This document shows, piece after piece, positions 24,950 to 33,670 of a stretch of 64,000 bases of DNA. A model generated the notes under the pieces. It did no database searches and was not told where the DNA came from. It worked only from the letters and a program-made list of their open reading frames with translations. The stretch comes from an uncultured Clostridia bacterium (GTDB lineage: Bacteria; Bacillota; Clostridia; Christensenellales; UBA1242): positions 515,615 to 579,614 of the forward strand of contig CAKVHE010000001.1 of the NCBI GenBank assembly GCA_934747885.1. Reading direction: 5' to 3'. Position numbers and translations under genes: made by a program. Numbering within the stretch: the first letter of the stretch is position 1; every line of letters starts with the position of its first letter.

Positions 24950-25453
24950 ATGGCAAAAAAATCAAAAAGCAAAGGAAACCCACTCTTTAGTTTGCTGGCA
25001 ATCGTTTTTGCAGGTGCAGTGTTTGGTATTTTGGCAATGCCATTTGTAAAAGCATCTGTTTCTGCACTAGGCTCAAAATTGGCTGAAACATCTTATTCCG
25101 GTTATAGCCTACTAGACTTTGAAGCAAACTCAGGCGTGGCAACAGTAATTTTACTATTGGTGATTTTTGCAAGCTTGCTTGCTTTGGTATCGCTAGTAAA
25201 ACTTTTACTTGACCTTGGCGTAGTAAAAAATGGCAAAGTTGGCAGAACCCTTGGTTTGGTTATGGCAGTTTTGGGTCTTGCTTTGGTTGGCGCGGCAATT
25301 GCAACAATGATTGTTGTTCCAAACAACTGCAACGCAGGCGCACTTGGCAATGTTGTTGCTGGTGGTACAAAACCTCAATGGCTAGCACTAATTTTGATGT
25401 TAGTTGATGGTTTGGTCGCTACTTGCGTAAGCCTTATGTCCGCAAAAAAGTAA
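24950..25453 (+). CDS. Four-helix membrane protein
   Basis: A 167-residue protein with a basic N-terminus (AKKSKSKGN) and four hydrophobic helices (about 13-30, 57-80, 90-113 and 140-160), the second loop being extracellular and polar. No family is recognised. The start at 24950 is supported by the strongest ribosome binding site in the area and by the upstream promoter. It is a single-gene unit ended by a strong terminator. Confidence 0.72.
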   Translation: MAKKSKSKGNPLFSLLAIVFAGAVFGILAMPFVKASVSALGSKLAETSYSGYSLLDFEANSGVATVILLLVIFASLLALVSLVKLLLDLGVVKNGKVGRTLGLVMAVLGLALVGAAIATMIVVPNNCNAGALGNVVAGGTKPQWLALILMLVDGLVATCVSLMSAKK

Positions 25454-25469
25454 TTAAATAAAAAAGTTT

Positions 25470-25494
25470 CGCCCCAATTGGGGCGCTTTTTTTT
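25470..25494 (+). terminator. Intrinsic terminator
   Basis: CGCCCC/GGGGCG around AATT (25470-25485), then a T8 run. Confidence 0.88.
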
Positions 25495-25552
25495 GCAAAA
25501 AAGTTGCTAAAAGCAATTTTTTGCTATATTATATATAAAAAGGAAAAACAAT

Positions 25553-26044
25553 ATGGAAAATAAAACAATAAAAAAATGGGTAAACTCCGCTTTGGCTTGG
25601 TCGATAATCGCCTCAATCTGTTTTGTGGTTGGCATCCCAGGTATAATAATTTCGGCTATATACTTTACGCCAACTCTTGCCGCTAGCATAGTTATGGTTG
25701 TGTTCGGTTTTTATGGATCACCAATGCTTTGGATGAGTTTTGCAAATCGCAAAAGTGCGTACGAAATTTACACTTTGATAGTCAGCGGAAACATTTCAAG
25801 TATAAAGATGCTTTGCCAGCAATCGGGTAAAGAAGAAAAAGAAGTAAAAGACACTTTGCAACTTTTGATGCGTAAAGGATTTTTAACAAACTTCCAACTT
25901 ACCGAAGAAAATCAAATTGTAACGGTAAATCAAAAAAAGAGCACGATGCAAAAATCTAAATGTCCAAATTGTGGTGCCAGCCTAACGGTAAAAAACGGCA
26001 AAACTTTTTGTCAGTACTGCGGAGCTGAGTTTGATAACAACTAA
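25553..26044 (+). CDS. Membrane protein with C-terminal zinc ribbon
   Basis: A 163-residue protein with two hydrophobic helices (about 14-36 and 40-62), a helical cytosolic middle (NISSIKMLCQQSGKEEKEVK, which resembles a short winged-helix segment), and a zinc ribbon CPNCGASLTVKNGKTFCQYC with two CxxC pairs (about 139-158). The ribbon is of the type found at the ends of many Firmicute membrane proteins. An AAGG ribosome binding site precedes the ATG. Function is unknown; a sensor or DNA/protein-binding role is possible. Confidence 0.75.
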   Translation: MENKTIKKWVNSALAWSIIASICFVVGIPGIIISAIYFTPTLAASIVMVVFGFYGSPMLWMSFANRKSAYEIYTLIVSGNISSIKMLCQQSGKEEKEVKDTLQLLMRKGFLTNFQLTEENQIVTVNQKKSTMQKSKCPNCGASLTVKNGKTFCQYCGAEFDNN

Positions 26045-26067
26045 AACGCTTTTATAGCGTTTTTTTG
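26043..26067 (+). terminator. Intrinsic terminator
   Basis: AAAACGCT (26043-26050) and AGCGTTTT (26056-26063) around TTTAT, then more T. It overlaps the stop codon of the zinc-ribbon protein. Confidence 0.82.
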
Positions 26068-26078
26068 TTTGCAAAAAA

Positions 26079-26108
26079 TTGCAACCGATGCCTTTTGTGT
26101 GCTATAAT
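26079..26108 (+). promoter_or_regulatory. Promoter of the lipoprotein gene
   Basis: TTGCAA (26079-26084), 18 bases and TATAAT (26103-26108), followed by AAAGGAT before the ATG at 26131. Confidence 0.6.
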
Positions 26109-26130
26109 TTAACTTACAAAAGGATAAACT

Positions 26131-27609
26131 ATGCCTATGAAAAAGGTTATAAAAATTTTTGTTCTCCTTGTGCTTGCGCTTTCGTGCGTAAGTTTTTCGG
26201 CGTGCAAGAATAAAACCGGCGGCGGTGGCGGTGGTGATAATACTCCACCGGCAGACAACTCGGGTGGGCAAACGCCAACGCCCACGGTATCAAACCTAGA
26301 CAAAAATTTTAGCGCCACCGAGCAAACAGAGTACTTTTTGGATACTTTAGCGGTGCCTAGCACTAATTTAACCTTTTTGCACGCGGAGCAAAACGCAAAC
26401 ACAAAATTGGTAAAGTTTTTAACCACCGAAACCAATGCAACAGTTCTAGAGCGACTTTTAGATTTTGCCAAACAGTACAAGACCAAATGTAGCAATGTAT
26501 ATTTCAACAAAAACCGAGATTTTGAGCAGACGGGCTATTACTTGTACCCCTATCCAAAAACCGAAGATGAGTTGCTTGTGGCCGGTTACAATTCGCAACT
26601 TGGCGAAAGCGTGCCGTGCTTGGCGCTCTCTTTGTTTTGCGACACCGGAAGTGGTTACAAACAAACCGAACTAATTTTTATACAAGGTGGTGCCACTATT
26701 TATGGTCAGCAGGTGAGCGCCGGTACTTACTTTGTAAAAATAAGCACGCTAAAATATAGTGACGCCAACTTGCAGGAACCAATAAGCACCAAAAAGCTTG
26801 GTGAAGTTATTTCCAACTTTTTTGCCGGCGAAGAACAAATTGGGTTTCCAAAACTAGATGGTTATGAATTTACGCCAACCAGTAGTTCGGCAGAAACCCT
26901 TGGGCTTAAAGTTGTGGCAACGCGCAGTGAATTTTTGCAAATTGTTAAAAGTCTAAAACAAATAAATTTGGTAGAGTCGGCTGCCGGTTCAAATTATTTT
27001 GAAGCCTATAAATATTACGCAAATCTTGGTGGTAAAAACATCGCACTAAAAGTTTCTGCGCTATATAGTTCAGGCACCATAGACTTGCAAGTGGACAAAA
27101 CCGAAGAAAATTTTTTGGCTTATCCAAAAAATAATTTTAACCTTGAATATACGCTGGGCGCCGACGCGTTTAGTCTAGAAAAGGTGGGGAATAACTTTTT
27201 GTACCAATCGCCGTCAGCAACCTATTACTACGAAGCGGATAGCCAAAACCACTTTTACTTTAAGTACAAAAAAAATAGCCAAAGTGAAGAGTTCGAACTT
27301 GCAACTACCGAACCGTTTACCTTTGGTGGATTTTTGCAAGAAGTGTTTGGCGCAGAAATGCACAAGGCGTATTTGGCGCTAGCAAACGAGGACTTGCCGG
27401 TGTATAACACCGCCAACACCATAGTCTGCGGGCGTGAGTGTGACGCTTACCAAAAAGAAACAACTGGCGAACAAATGAAAATTTTTGTTTTTAGTAACAT
27501 TATTTTAAAAGCTGAACTTACCTTTCAAAAATCTACCATAATGTTTAGCGCAAACTTTTATACCGAAAATCACACTGAGTTTTCTTGTGCAATAAAAAAA
27601 TCGCTTTAA
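26131..27609 (+). CDS. Lipoprotein with glycine linker
   Basis: A 492-residue predicted lipoprotein. The signal helix (about 8-24) ends in the lipobox FSAC with the lipidated Cys at about 27. It is followed by a low-complexity linker of six Gly and then Pro/Asp/Thr-rich residues (to about 55). The rest is a large soluble domain with many aromatic residues and beta strands, with no recognised family. It is exported and tethered to the outside of the membrane. The second in-frame ATG (26137) is possible. The gene ends exactly at the converging hydrogenase gene, so its terminal KKSL is encoded inside the shared palindromic terminator. Confidence 0.8.
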   Translation: MPMKKVIKIFVLLVLALSCVSFSACKNKTGGGGGGDNTPPADNSGGQTPTPTVSNLDKNFSATEQTEYFLDTLAVPSTNLTFLHAEQNANTKLVKFLTTETNATVLERLLDFAKQYKTKCSNVYFNKNRDFEQTGYYLYPYPKTEDELLVAGYNSQLGESVPCLALSLFCDTGSGYKQTELIFIQGGATIYGQQVSAGTYFVKISTLKYSDANLQEPISTKKLGEVISNFFAGEEQIGFPKLDGYEFTPTSSSAETLGLKVVATRSEFLQIVKSLKQINLVESAAGSNYFEAYKYYANLGGKNIALKVSALYSSGTIDLQVDKTEENFLAYPKNNFNLEYTLGADAFSLEKVGNNFLYQSPSATYYYEADSQNHFYFKYKKNSQSEEFELATTEPFTFGGFLQEVFGAEMHKAYLALANEDLPVYNTANTIVCGRECDAYQKETTGEQMKIFVFSNIILKAELTFQKSTIMFSANFYTENHTEFSCAIKKSL

Positions 27610-27624
27610 TTAAAGCGATTTTTT
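27595..27624. terminator. Palindromic terminator shared by converging genes
   Basis: A perfect 30-base palindrome (core TCGCTTTAATTAAAGCGA at 27601-27618, flanked by A6 and T6) contains the stop codons of both converging genes, which abut at 27609/27610. It is symmetric and can terminate both transcripts. Confidence 0.88.
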
Positions 27625-29283
27625 GTTATGTAAAGAAATTTTTTCGTCAAGCGAATTTAAGTAATTGTAAAAAGCAATAACGTCTGGATTGTCTTTTGGC
27701 GAATATGTTTTTTTTGCCGAAATCTTGGCAAGCGCGTTTTTGCGGGCAAGCACTTTTTTGTTTAAATTGGTTGCGTTGGTAGCCGCGCGTTGCACGCCAC
27801 CGCCATTAACACATCCACCGACACAGGCCATAACTTCCACAAAATCAGGTGTTATGGTTTTTGCCTTTATTTCTTCAAGCACTTTATGCATATTTCCGGC
27901 GCCACTCACTGCCAAAAAGGTGTAATCGCGATCGGCGGTGTGCAATAGGTATGTGGCATGCTCTTCGGTTATTTCGGTTGGCGTTAGATTAAATTCAGCG
28001 CCCGCATTTTGTGCAATGGTGCCAGCAATGGCACAAAGCACGCCACCGTTTTGTCCAAAATTGTTGCCAAGGGTAGAAGACGTGCCCAATAGGTCGTCGT
28101 ATTCCATTTCCGGCAAGGACTTGACAGCAATATTTTTTTGGTCAATCACGCGCGCTAGTTCTCGCAAGGTGAGTGCTAAATCTATCTCTTTTTCGCCGCG
28201 AATGGTTGGTTTTAACAAAATTTCATCTTTTTTGGCCGTGCAAGGCGTAATAGATACAACTTTTATGTTGCTTGGGGCAATATTCGCTTGGTCGGCAAAG
28301 TAGGTCTTTACGCAAATGCCAATAATTTCTTGCGGCGTTTTTGTGCTAGATAAATTTGGCACAATGTCGGAATAAAATTTGTGGGCAAAATTTACCCAAC
28401 TCGGACAACAACTCGAAAACATAGGTAAATTTTGGTTATGCTTTATGCGGTGTTCTAGTTCGGTTGCTTCTTCTAGTGCAGTAATGTCGGCGCCGAGTGA
28501 TAGGTCAAAAACTTTATCAAAGCCTAGGCGCTTTAAGGCGCAAACCAATTGCTTTTCGGTAGCAGGCTTAAACATTTCGGCAAAAACGGCTTTACTTGCG
28601 GGCGCAATAACCGCAACTTTTAGGTCGGTTCCGTCAAGAATTTGTTCAAGTTCAGCAGTTTGGCTTAGTTCGCTTAGGCTAGCGTTTGGACAAACAAGGG
28701 TGCATTGCCCACAACTTATGCAAGGTGAGGCGCCAATTTCACACTTTTCCGCATTTGCGTTAACAAAGGTGGCCACGCGTCTGTCGTCTATGTTTTGACA
28801 CTTTATGGCGTTTATGCCTTGTCTTGCGCAAACGGCTTCACAGCGTTTGCAACCGATACACTTGCTGGTATCCAAACAAATACAGTTGGACGAATTTATA
28901 TTTTTGCTTAAAAAAGTGTCGGGTGGAGTAATGTTATTTTCTTCTAGTAATTTTTTAAAATTGCACTTGCCTTGTCTTAGGCAGTTTGAGCAATCAAAAC
29001 GATGACTGCTTGCAAGCGCAAGCAAAGATTTTTTGCGCTGGTTTATTACTTCTTCGGTGTCGGTAAAAATTTTCATTCCTTCGGTTACTTTCATCATGCA
29101 AGAAGGCAAAGGCTTTGGAAAATTTTCCACCTTAACAAGGCAAACGCGGCACCCGCCAACCGATTTTGGACTTTTTAAAAAGCACAAAGTTGGTACAAAA
29201 ATATTGTTTTCGGTGCACGCCTCCAAAATTGTCTGTTCTTTATCTGTCGAATATTGTATATTATTTATATAGAATGTTGTCAT
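27610..29283 (-). CDS. [FeFe]-hydrogenase-like iron-sulfur protein
   Basis: A 557-residue monomeric-type [FeFe] hydrogenase. In order: an N-terminal 2Fe-2S domain (CFLKSPKSVGGCRVCLVKV, about 33-51), a His-Cys 4Fe-4S segment (HRFDCSNCLRQGKC, about 93-106), two 4Fe-4S clusters (CIGCKRCEAVC about 142-152 and CISCGQCTLVC about 188-198), then the H-cluster domain with L1 SSCCPSW, L2 TPCTAKK and L3 ACVGGCVNGGG. In typical enzymes L1 is TSCCP and L3 is ACPGGC followed by GGGQP, so Pro to Val and a changed tail are deviations near the active site. It may reduce protons with ferredoxin or NADH electrons, or act as a sensory member. The maturation genes are not in the window. Confidence 0.9.
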   Translation of the reverse strand: MTTFYINNIQYSTDKEQTILEACTENNIFVPTLCFLKSPKSVGGCRVCLVKVENFPKPLPSCMMKVTEGMKIFTDTEEVINQRKKSLLALASSHRFDCSNCLRQGKCNFKKLLEENNITPPDTFLSKNINSSNCICLDTSKCIGCKRCEAVCARQGINAIKCQNIDDRRVATFVNANAEKCEIGASPCISCGQCTLVCPNASLSELSQTAELEQILDGTDLKVAVIAPASKAVFAEMFKPATEKQLVCALKRLGFDKVFDLSLGADITALEEATELEHRIKHNQNLPMFSSCCPSWVNFAHKFYSDIVPNLSSTKTPQEIIGICVKTYFADQANIAPSNIKVVSITPCTAKKDEILLKPTIRGEKEIDLALTLRELARVIDQKNIAVKSLPEMEYDDLLGTSSTLGNNFGQNGGVLCAIAGTIAQNAGAEFNLTPTEITEEHATYLLHTADRDYTFLAVSGAGNMHKVLEEIKAKTITPDFVEVMACVGGCVNGGGVQRAATNATNLNKKVLARKNALAKISAKKTYSPKDNPDVIAFYNYLNSLDEKISLHNKKSL

Positions 29284-29475
29284 TATTTTTCCTTGTTTTT
29301 ATTTTTGTTATGCTATTATACTTATTTGGCGCGTCGTTGGCAAATAAAATAAACTCCAAATTTGTCATTTCCCCTTTGTTTTATTAACAAAAGTTAAAAA
29401 AACTAAAATGTTTTGTGTTAAAACATTTGCCAACAAAGGCAAATGCGGGTTATACTTATTTTAATAAGGAAAATT

Positions 29476-30381
29476 ATGACAAAGAGCAAGAAATTACCAC
29501 TAATAATTGTTGCCGATCCGGGCGTTGATGACGAGGTGGCCATCTTTTATATTTATGCCTCCCAAAAGGTGGACATAAAGTTAATTGCCGTTACCGGCGG
29601 CAATGTTGGTATGGCGCAAACTACCCACAATACTCTTGGACTTTTGCAAATGCTTGGAGCAAACAATGTGCCGGTTGCAAAATGCCTTTCGGCACTAGAT
29701 TACGAGGGGGCTGTGGGTGCGCATGGCAAAAGTGGCGTGGGCGACTATGCCTTTGAAAATGTTACCTTAACTGCCCTAAGCGAAGATGCTGTCGAGGTAA
29801 TGCACAAAATTGTTGCTGCAAGTGAAACCGAGGTGACTTTGTTGGTGCTCAGCCCAGTTGGCGAGGTGGCAGAATATTACAAAAAGTATCCCGAAGACAA
29901 AGCCAAAACCAAAGTAGTGTTTAGTGGTGGAATTATTCCAAATGTGCGCGGCGAAGAAGAAAAACGCACAAGCTTTAACATTTATTACGATGGCGAGGCA
30001 ATGAAAGAACTTTTGGCGCAAAACATAAATTTAACAGTGTGTCCATCAAACTGGGGACACGACTGCTATTTTGATTACGAAGATATTTATAACATCAAGC
30101 AAACAGGCGAAGTTGGCGAAATGTTTGAAAAAATGTTTCGTTCTTATCACGACAATGTGGTAAAAAACGGCGTCGCAACGCACGACCTATGTGCGGCTGA
30201 GTTTGTAACGCATCCCAACTTCTTTAAAGTTAGTCCGGCGCAAACTATTGCGGCTCAACAAAACGGCAAAACTATACTTGACTTTAATTTTTCTGCCGAG
30301 CCAAACAGTATGGTGGTAACGGACGCCAAAAACAAAAAGATAAAAAAAGAGTTTTTTAAGGTGCTTAAAAAATTTAGATAA
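29476..30381 (+). CDS. Nucleoside hydrolase (inosine/uridine-preferring family)
   Basis: A 301-residue protein of the IUNH family. The N-terminal calcium- and ribose-binding motif ADPGVDDEVA (the family DPGxDD) is near residues 13-22, and GGNVGMAQTTHNTLGLL follows the fold. A later region contains CPSNWGHDCYF. These enzymes split nucleosides into base and ribose for salvage. The in-frame TTG/ATG at 29443 extends the frame, but ATG 29476 with AAGGAAAA is the better start. It is followed closely by the DisA-like gene, which might share the transcript. Confidence 0.85.
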   Translation: MTKSKKLPLIIVADPGVDDEVAIFYIYASQKVDIKLIAVTGGNVGMAQTTHNTLGLLQMLGANNVPVAKCLSALDYEGAVGAHGKSGVGDYAFENVTLTALSEDAVEVMHKIVAASETEVTLLVLSPVGEVAEYYKKYPEDKAKTKVVFSGGIIPNVRGEEEKRTSFNIYYDGEAMKELLAQNINLTVCPSNWGHDCYFDYEDIYNIKQTGEVGEMFEKMFRSYHDNVVKNGVATHDLCAAEFVTHPNFFKVSPAQTIAAQQNGKTILDFNFSAEPNSMVVTDAKNKKIKKEFFKVLKKFR

Positions 30382-30401
30382 ATTTAACAGGGGGAACAAA
30401 A

Positions 30402-31751
30402 ATGGACAAAGAGCAATTTACCAAATTTTTGGACAAAAATATTTTGCCCATTTTTACTGGCTCAGAAATTGTTGGTGAAGAGCCAAGTTCTCCGCGTGAC
30501 CAATTGGTGGCGCAAGGTAACAGTGGTACTTTGCTTGTAAAATACAACAAAGCTGATGATTACCGCATGGTAATAAAGCGCTTGCAACCTTTTAAGAAGT
30601 TTGAAATAACTTTGGTTCGTTCTATAATGTCGGAACTAGTAAAAGTAATTGGTGACCGCACAACGGCGCCATATTTGCCGGTTATTCAACGCCATATTAT
30701 TGAAAGAGCTATCTGCAAATCGGTATCGGAAAAAGAATATGCAACTCTTTTGACGCTGGTAAATTTGATGACCAAATGGAGTAGCCGAACTTACGAAGGC
30801 AATGACACTGAGTTTGGTTTTATTGTGCTTGGCAAAAAAGCAGCCATGCAAACCAACAAAAATTTGCAAATTAGTTCGGTGCTAAACGAAAACTTTTCCG
30901 CAGTGCTTGCCGATGGTTCTCATGGTTGTTTGGAAGTTACCAGTGATGGTTACTTAATAGATTATGTTGATGTAAAACCAAGCAAAAAAGAAAACATTTA
31001 CGCGCCATTTAGTTACATAAATTTGGCTGAAATGTGCACGGGTACCAGATCAGGAGTAACGCTTACAAAAGACGGTGATATACTAATGTTTAAGGACCAA
31101 TCGCTAACTTATGCAAAAAAGGGTGGTACTTGGGTACGTTATAGCCACGAAGAAATTATTGATCGAATTGCCGACAAATCCAGCGAAGCGGGCGACCAAA
31201 CCCGAAAGTCTATTTACCTTTCGGCACTAGATGTAAGTTTTGCACGTACCGGTGGTTGTGTTGTGCACTTAAATAAAGATAGCGATGAAGAAGTTTTAAA
31301 GCACATTGACGAGGCAAATATTTTAATTGAAAAATATTACAATTTAAAGATGGAACAAAAACACGATGTGTCGTTTTTTAATCTCAGTCCAGAGATCACT
31401 GAAGAAGAGTATTTGCCATATAGCGAGTTTTTAAAGCAACCACAATCACTAAAAATTTCGAGTTTAAGAAATATAATTAAAGGAAAAAAGTTTTACGAAC
31501 TAAGCCGAAAACTTAGAGAGGATTTGCTGAGCATAGATGGCGCTACAATAATCAACAATGAGGGGGATGTTTTGGCGGTTGGCGCAATAGTAAAAATTGA
31601 AGACGGCGGGTTTGCCGGCGGTAGACTTGCAGCGGCAAAAACTTTGGCAAAGTTTGGCGTGTCGTTAAAAATTTCAAACGATGGGCAAATTCAGGGCTTT
31701 AAGATGGACAAGTCAAAACTTAGAAGTGTGCCTATCTTTATGCTTGGTTAA
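30402..31751 (+). CDS. DisA_N-superfamily (diadenylate cyclase-like) protein
   Basis: A 449-residue protein whose C-terminus looks like the diadenylate cyclase (DAC/DisA_N) fold: LLSIDGATIINNEGDVLAVG (about 374-393) carries the DGA motif, and GGRLAAAKTLAKFGVSLKIS (about 405-424) occupies the place of the RHRAA motif. The characteristic RHR is replaced by GGR-L, so c-di-AMP synthesis would be impaired or the site altered. The N-terminal 330 residues are unlike CdaA or DisA, but the part around LAEMCTGTRSGVTLTKDGDI also resembles sensor-type relatives of this superfamily. It has a ribosome binding site with five G (CAGGGGGAAC). A role as a nucleotide sensor is inference. Confidence 0.6.
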   Translation: MDKEQFTKFLDKNILPIFTGSEIVGEEPSSPRDQLVAQGNSGTLLVKYNKADDYRMVIKRLQPFKKFEITLVRSIMSELVKVIGDRTTAPYLPVIQRHIIERAICKSVSEKEYATLLTLVNLMTKWSSRTYEGNDTEFGFIVLGKKAAMQTNKNLQISSVLNENFSAVLADGSHGCLEVTSDGYLIDYVDVKPSKKENIYAPFSYINLAEMCTGTRSGVTLTKDGDILMFKDQSLTYAKKGGTWVRYSHEEIIDRIADKSSEAGDQTRKSIYLSALDVSFARTGGCVVHLNKDSDEEVLKHIDEANILIEKYYNLKMEQKHDVSFFNLSPEITEEEYLPYSEFLKQPQSLKISSLRNIIKGKKFYELSRKLREDLLSIDGATIINNEGDVLAVGAIVKIEDGGFAGGRLAAAKTLAKFGVSLKISNDGQIQGFKMDKSKLRSVPIFMLG

Positions 31752-31806
31752 AGTTGACAACCAAGCATTTTTAGTTTAAACTATACAAAAATTTAGGAGA
31801 ATTATT

Positions 31807-33048
31807 ATGAAAATAAACACCGAGCCCGTTCGTGGCACTAGCGACTATTTGCCAAGTGAGATGCGGGTGCGCGAGCATGTAAGATCGGTAATTTTAAATA
31901 GTTACAAACGCTATGGCTTTATGCAAGTTGGTACCCCAATTTTGGAAGATGCAAATTTGCTACTTGGTAGCGACGGCGGTGACAATGTAAAGCTTATTTT
32001 TAAGGTTTTAAAGCGCGGCGAAAAATTGGATCTAACAAAACCAAATTTAACCGAACGAGATATAATAGACATAGGCTTGCGCTACGATCTAACGGTGCCA
32101 CTAGTTCGTATGTTTTCAAACAATCAAGGTAAATTGCCGGTACCGTTTAAATCAATTCAGGTAGATTATTCGTTTAGGGCTGACCGTCCTCAAAAGGGCA
32201 GAAGCAGACAGTTTATTCAATGTGATATAGACATCTTGGGTGATCCAACCATCAATGCCGAAATAGATATTTTAAACACCACGGCAAAAACTTTTGTTAA
32301 TTTAGATTTTAACGAGTTTGTTATAAAAATAAACGATCGACGAATTTTGTCTAGTTTGGTGGCTTATGCTGGTTTTGCAAAAGATAGCGAACCTGATGTG
32401 TGTATTTGTTTAGATAAAATGGACAAACTTAGCAAAGATGAACTTTGCAGCGAAATGCTATCACGCGGATACAAAAAAGAAAATATTGACAAACTTTTGT
32501 CCGCTATTGAAAAAATCAAGACTGGCGGACTTGTCGAAACTTTAAATTATGGTGCCGATCCGGTGGTTGTTGCCGAGGCTCAAACAGTGCTCGACAGCGT
32601 AAATACTTTGGCGGGCAAAAATGCAAAGTACAAAGCAGTATATGATGTTAGCATTGTGCGCGGTCAGGGATATTACACCGGTTTGGTATACGAAGTATAT
32701 ATTGATGGCTTTAGAGGCGCTTGCGGTGGCGGTGGCAGATACAACAATATGGTAGAAAAAATGACCGGCAAGTCGGTTCCGGCTGTTGGTTTTGGCTTGG
32801 GCTTTGAACCTACGTGTATGTTATATGCCGAAAGACACAGCGGACAAACGTCCAAAACAATTGCGGTGCTTTATGGCGCGCAAGATAATATTACCGATGT
32901 GCTAAAATTTATTGAAGGCTTTGAAGCGGGCATCGTTGGTTCGGCAATTATGCAAAAAAAGAATATCGGTTTTCAACTTGAATCATTAAAAGCAAATGGC
33001 TTTACGCATTTTTGCAAATTTGGTGAAAATATAATAAAAGAAATTTAA
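31807..33048 (+). CDS. hisS: Histidyl-tRNA synthetase
   Basis: A 413-residue class II HisRS. Motif 1 is in the N-terminal helix after PVRGTSDYLPSE; motif 2 is FRADRPQKGRSRQFIQCDID (about 121-140); the His-specific loop RGQGYYTGLVYE (about 285-296) differs from the usual RGLDYYTGTVFE by Asp to Gly; motif 3-like GGGGRYNN and VPAVGFGLGFEP follow. The C-terminal anticodon-binding part is short (about 70 residues). A TTGACA at 31754 and an AGGAGA ribosome binding site precede it. An alternative is a HisZ-like regulator, but the intact HisRS signature motifs favour the synthetase. No T-box leader is present. Confidence 0.87.
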   Translation: MKINTEPVRGTSDYLPSEMRVREHVRSVILNSYKRYGFMQVGTPILEDANLLLGSDGGDNVKLIFKVLKRGEKLDLTKPNLTERDIIDIGLRYDLTVPLVRMFSNNQGKLPVPFKSIQVDYSFRADRPQKGRSRQFIQCDIDILGDPTINAEIDILNTTAKTFVNLDFNEFVIKINDRRILSSLVAYAGFAKDSEPDVCICLDKMDKLSKDELCSEMLSRGYKKENIDKLLSAIEKIKTGGLVETLNYGADPVVVAEAQTVLDSVNTLAGKNAKYKAVYDVSIVRGQGYYTGLVYEVYIDGFRGACGGGGRYNNMVEKMTGKSVPAVGFGLGFEPTCMLYAERHSGQTSKTIAVLYGAQDNITDVLKFIEGFEAGIVGSAIMQKKNIGFQLESLKANGFTHFCKFGENIIKEI

Positions 33049-33057
33049 GGGTAAAGT

Positions 33058-33579
33058 ATGGAAGAATTTGTAAAAGATGTTCTTGAACCAAACGAAAAGG
33101 TGCTTTGCGTTTTAAGACCAAACAAAACAAAATTTATGTTTTCGAGTTTCCTGTGGACATTTTTAGGTTTTGCAATGGCAGTAATTTTGGGCGTAGTTCT
33201 TTTGTTTGTGGCAGATGAGATAGTGTCGGGCATAATTGCTCTTGGAGTAACTTTGCTAGTGTGCACCTTGGCCATGTTGTATTGCGCAGCGTTTTACAAA
33301 ACTTGCTATTATGCCGTAACGGATAAAAAAATAATTATACGTAGCGGCGTGTTTGGCGTAGATTACAAAACGCTAAATCTTGACCAAATTGGCTCAATAC
33401 ATATTGATGTTACTGCAGTGGACAAATTGGTAGGCAAAAACACGGGCACGGTAACCATTATGCCAAGTAGTGGAATGGTTGTAAATTCCGAAAGTCTGGC
33501 TGGTTATGGTTTTAAATTTGCACACATCGAAAACCCATACGAGTTTTATCGTAAAGCAAAAGAGCTAACAAGCAAATAA
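33058..33579 (+). CDS. PH-domain membrane protein (bPH_2 / YdbS-like)
   Basis: A 173-residue protein with two transmembrane helices (about 30-50 and 57-80) followed by a bacterial pleckstrin-homology-like domain: YYAVTDKKIIIRSGVFGVDY and IGSIHIDVTAVDK match the YdbS/YdbT pattern of a strand-turn-strand with TDKRI. These proteins sit in the membrane with the PH domain facing the cytosol; the function is not well known. It begins 10 bases after hisS and may be co-transcribed. Confidence 0.82.
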   Translation: MEEFVKDVLEPNEKVLCVLRPNKTKFMFSSFLWTFLGFAMAVILGVVLLFVADEIVSGIIALGVTLLVCTLAMLYCAAFYKTCYYAVTDKKIIIRSGVFGVDYKTLNLDQIGSIHIDVTAVDKLVGKNTGTVTIMPSSGMVVNSESLAGYGFKFAHIENPYEFYRKAKELTSK

Positions 33580-33594
33580 TACATTTTAACAAAA

Positions 33595-33642
33595 AACTCC
33601 TTGCAAGGCAGAAGTTGTTCCGCTTGTAAGGAGTTAATTTTT
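33595..33642. terminator. Terminator between converging genes
   Basis: AACTCCTTGCAAG (33595-33607) and CTTGTAAGGAGTT (33623-33635) pair with one wobble around a 15-base loop; AATTTTTT follows on the plus strand and a T run on the minus strand. Confidence 0.8.
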
Positions 33643-33670
33643 TGGGTTTTTAACAAAAGTTAAACAATTG

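Noticed and set aside
31752..31806. T-box leader for hisS (and likewise for lysS)
   Set aside because: Both leaders are too short and contain no T-box sequence or antiterminator.
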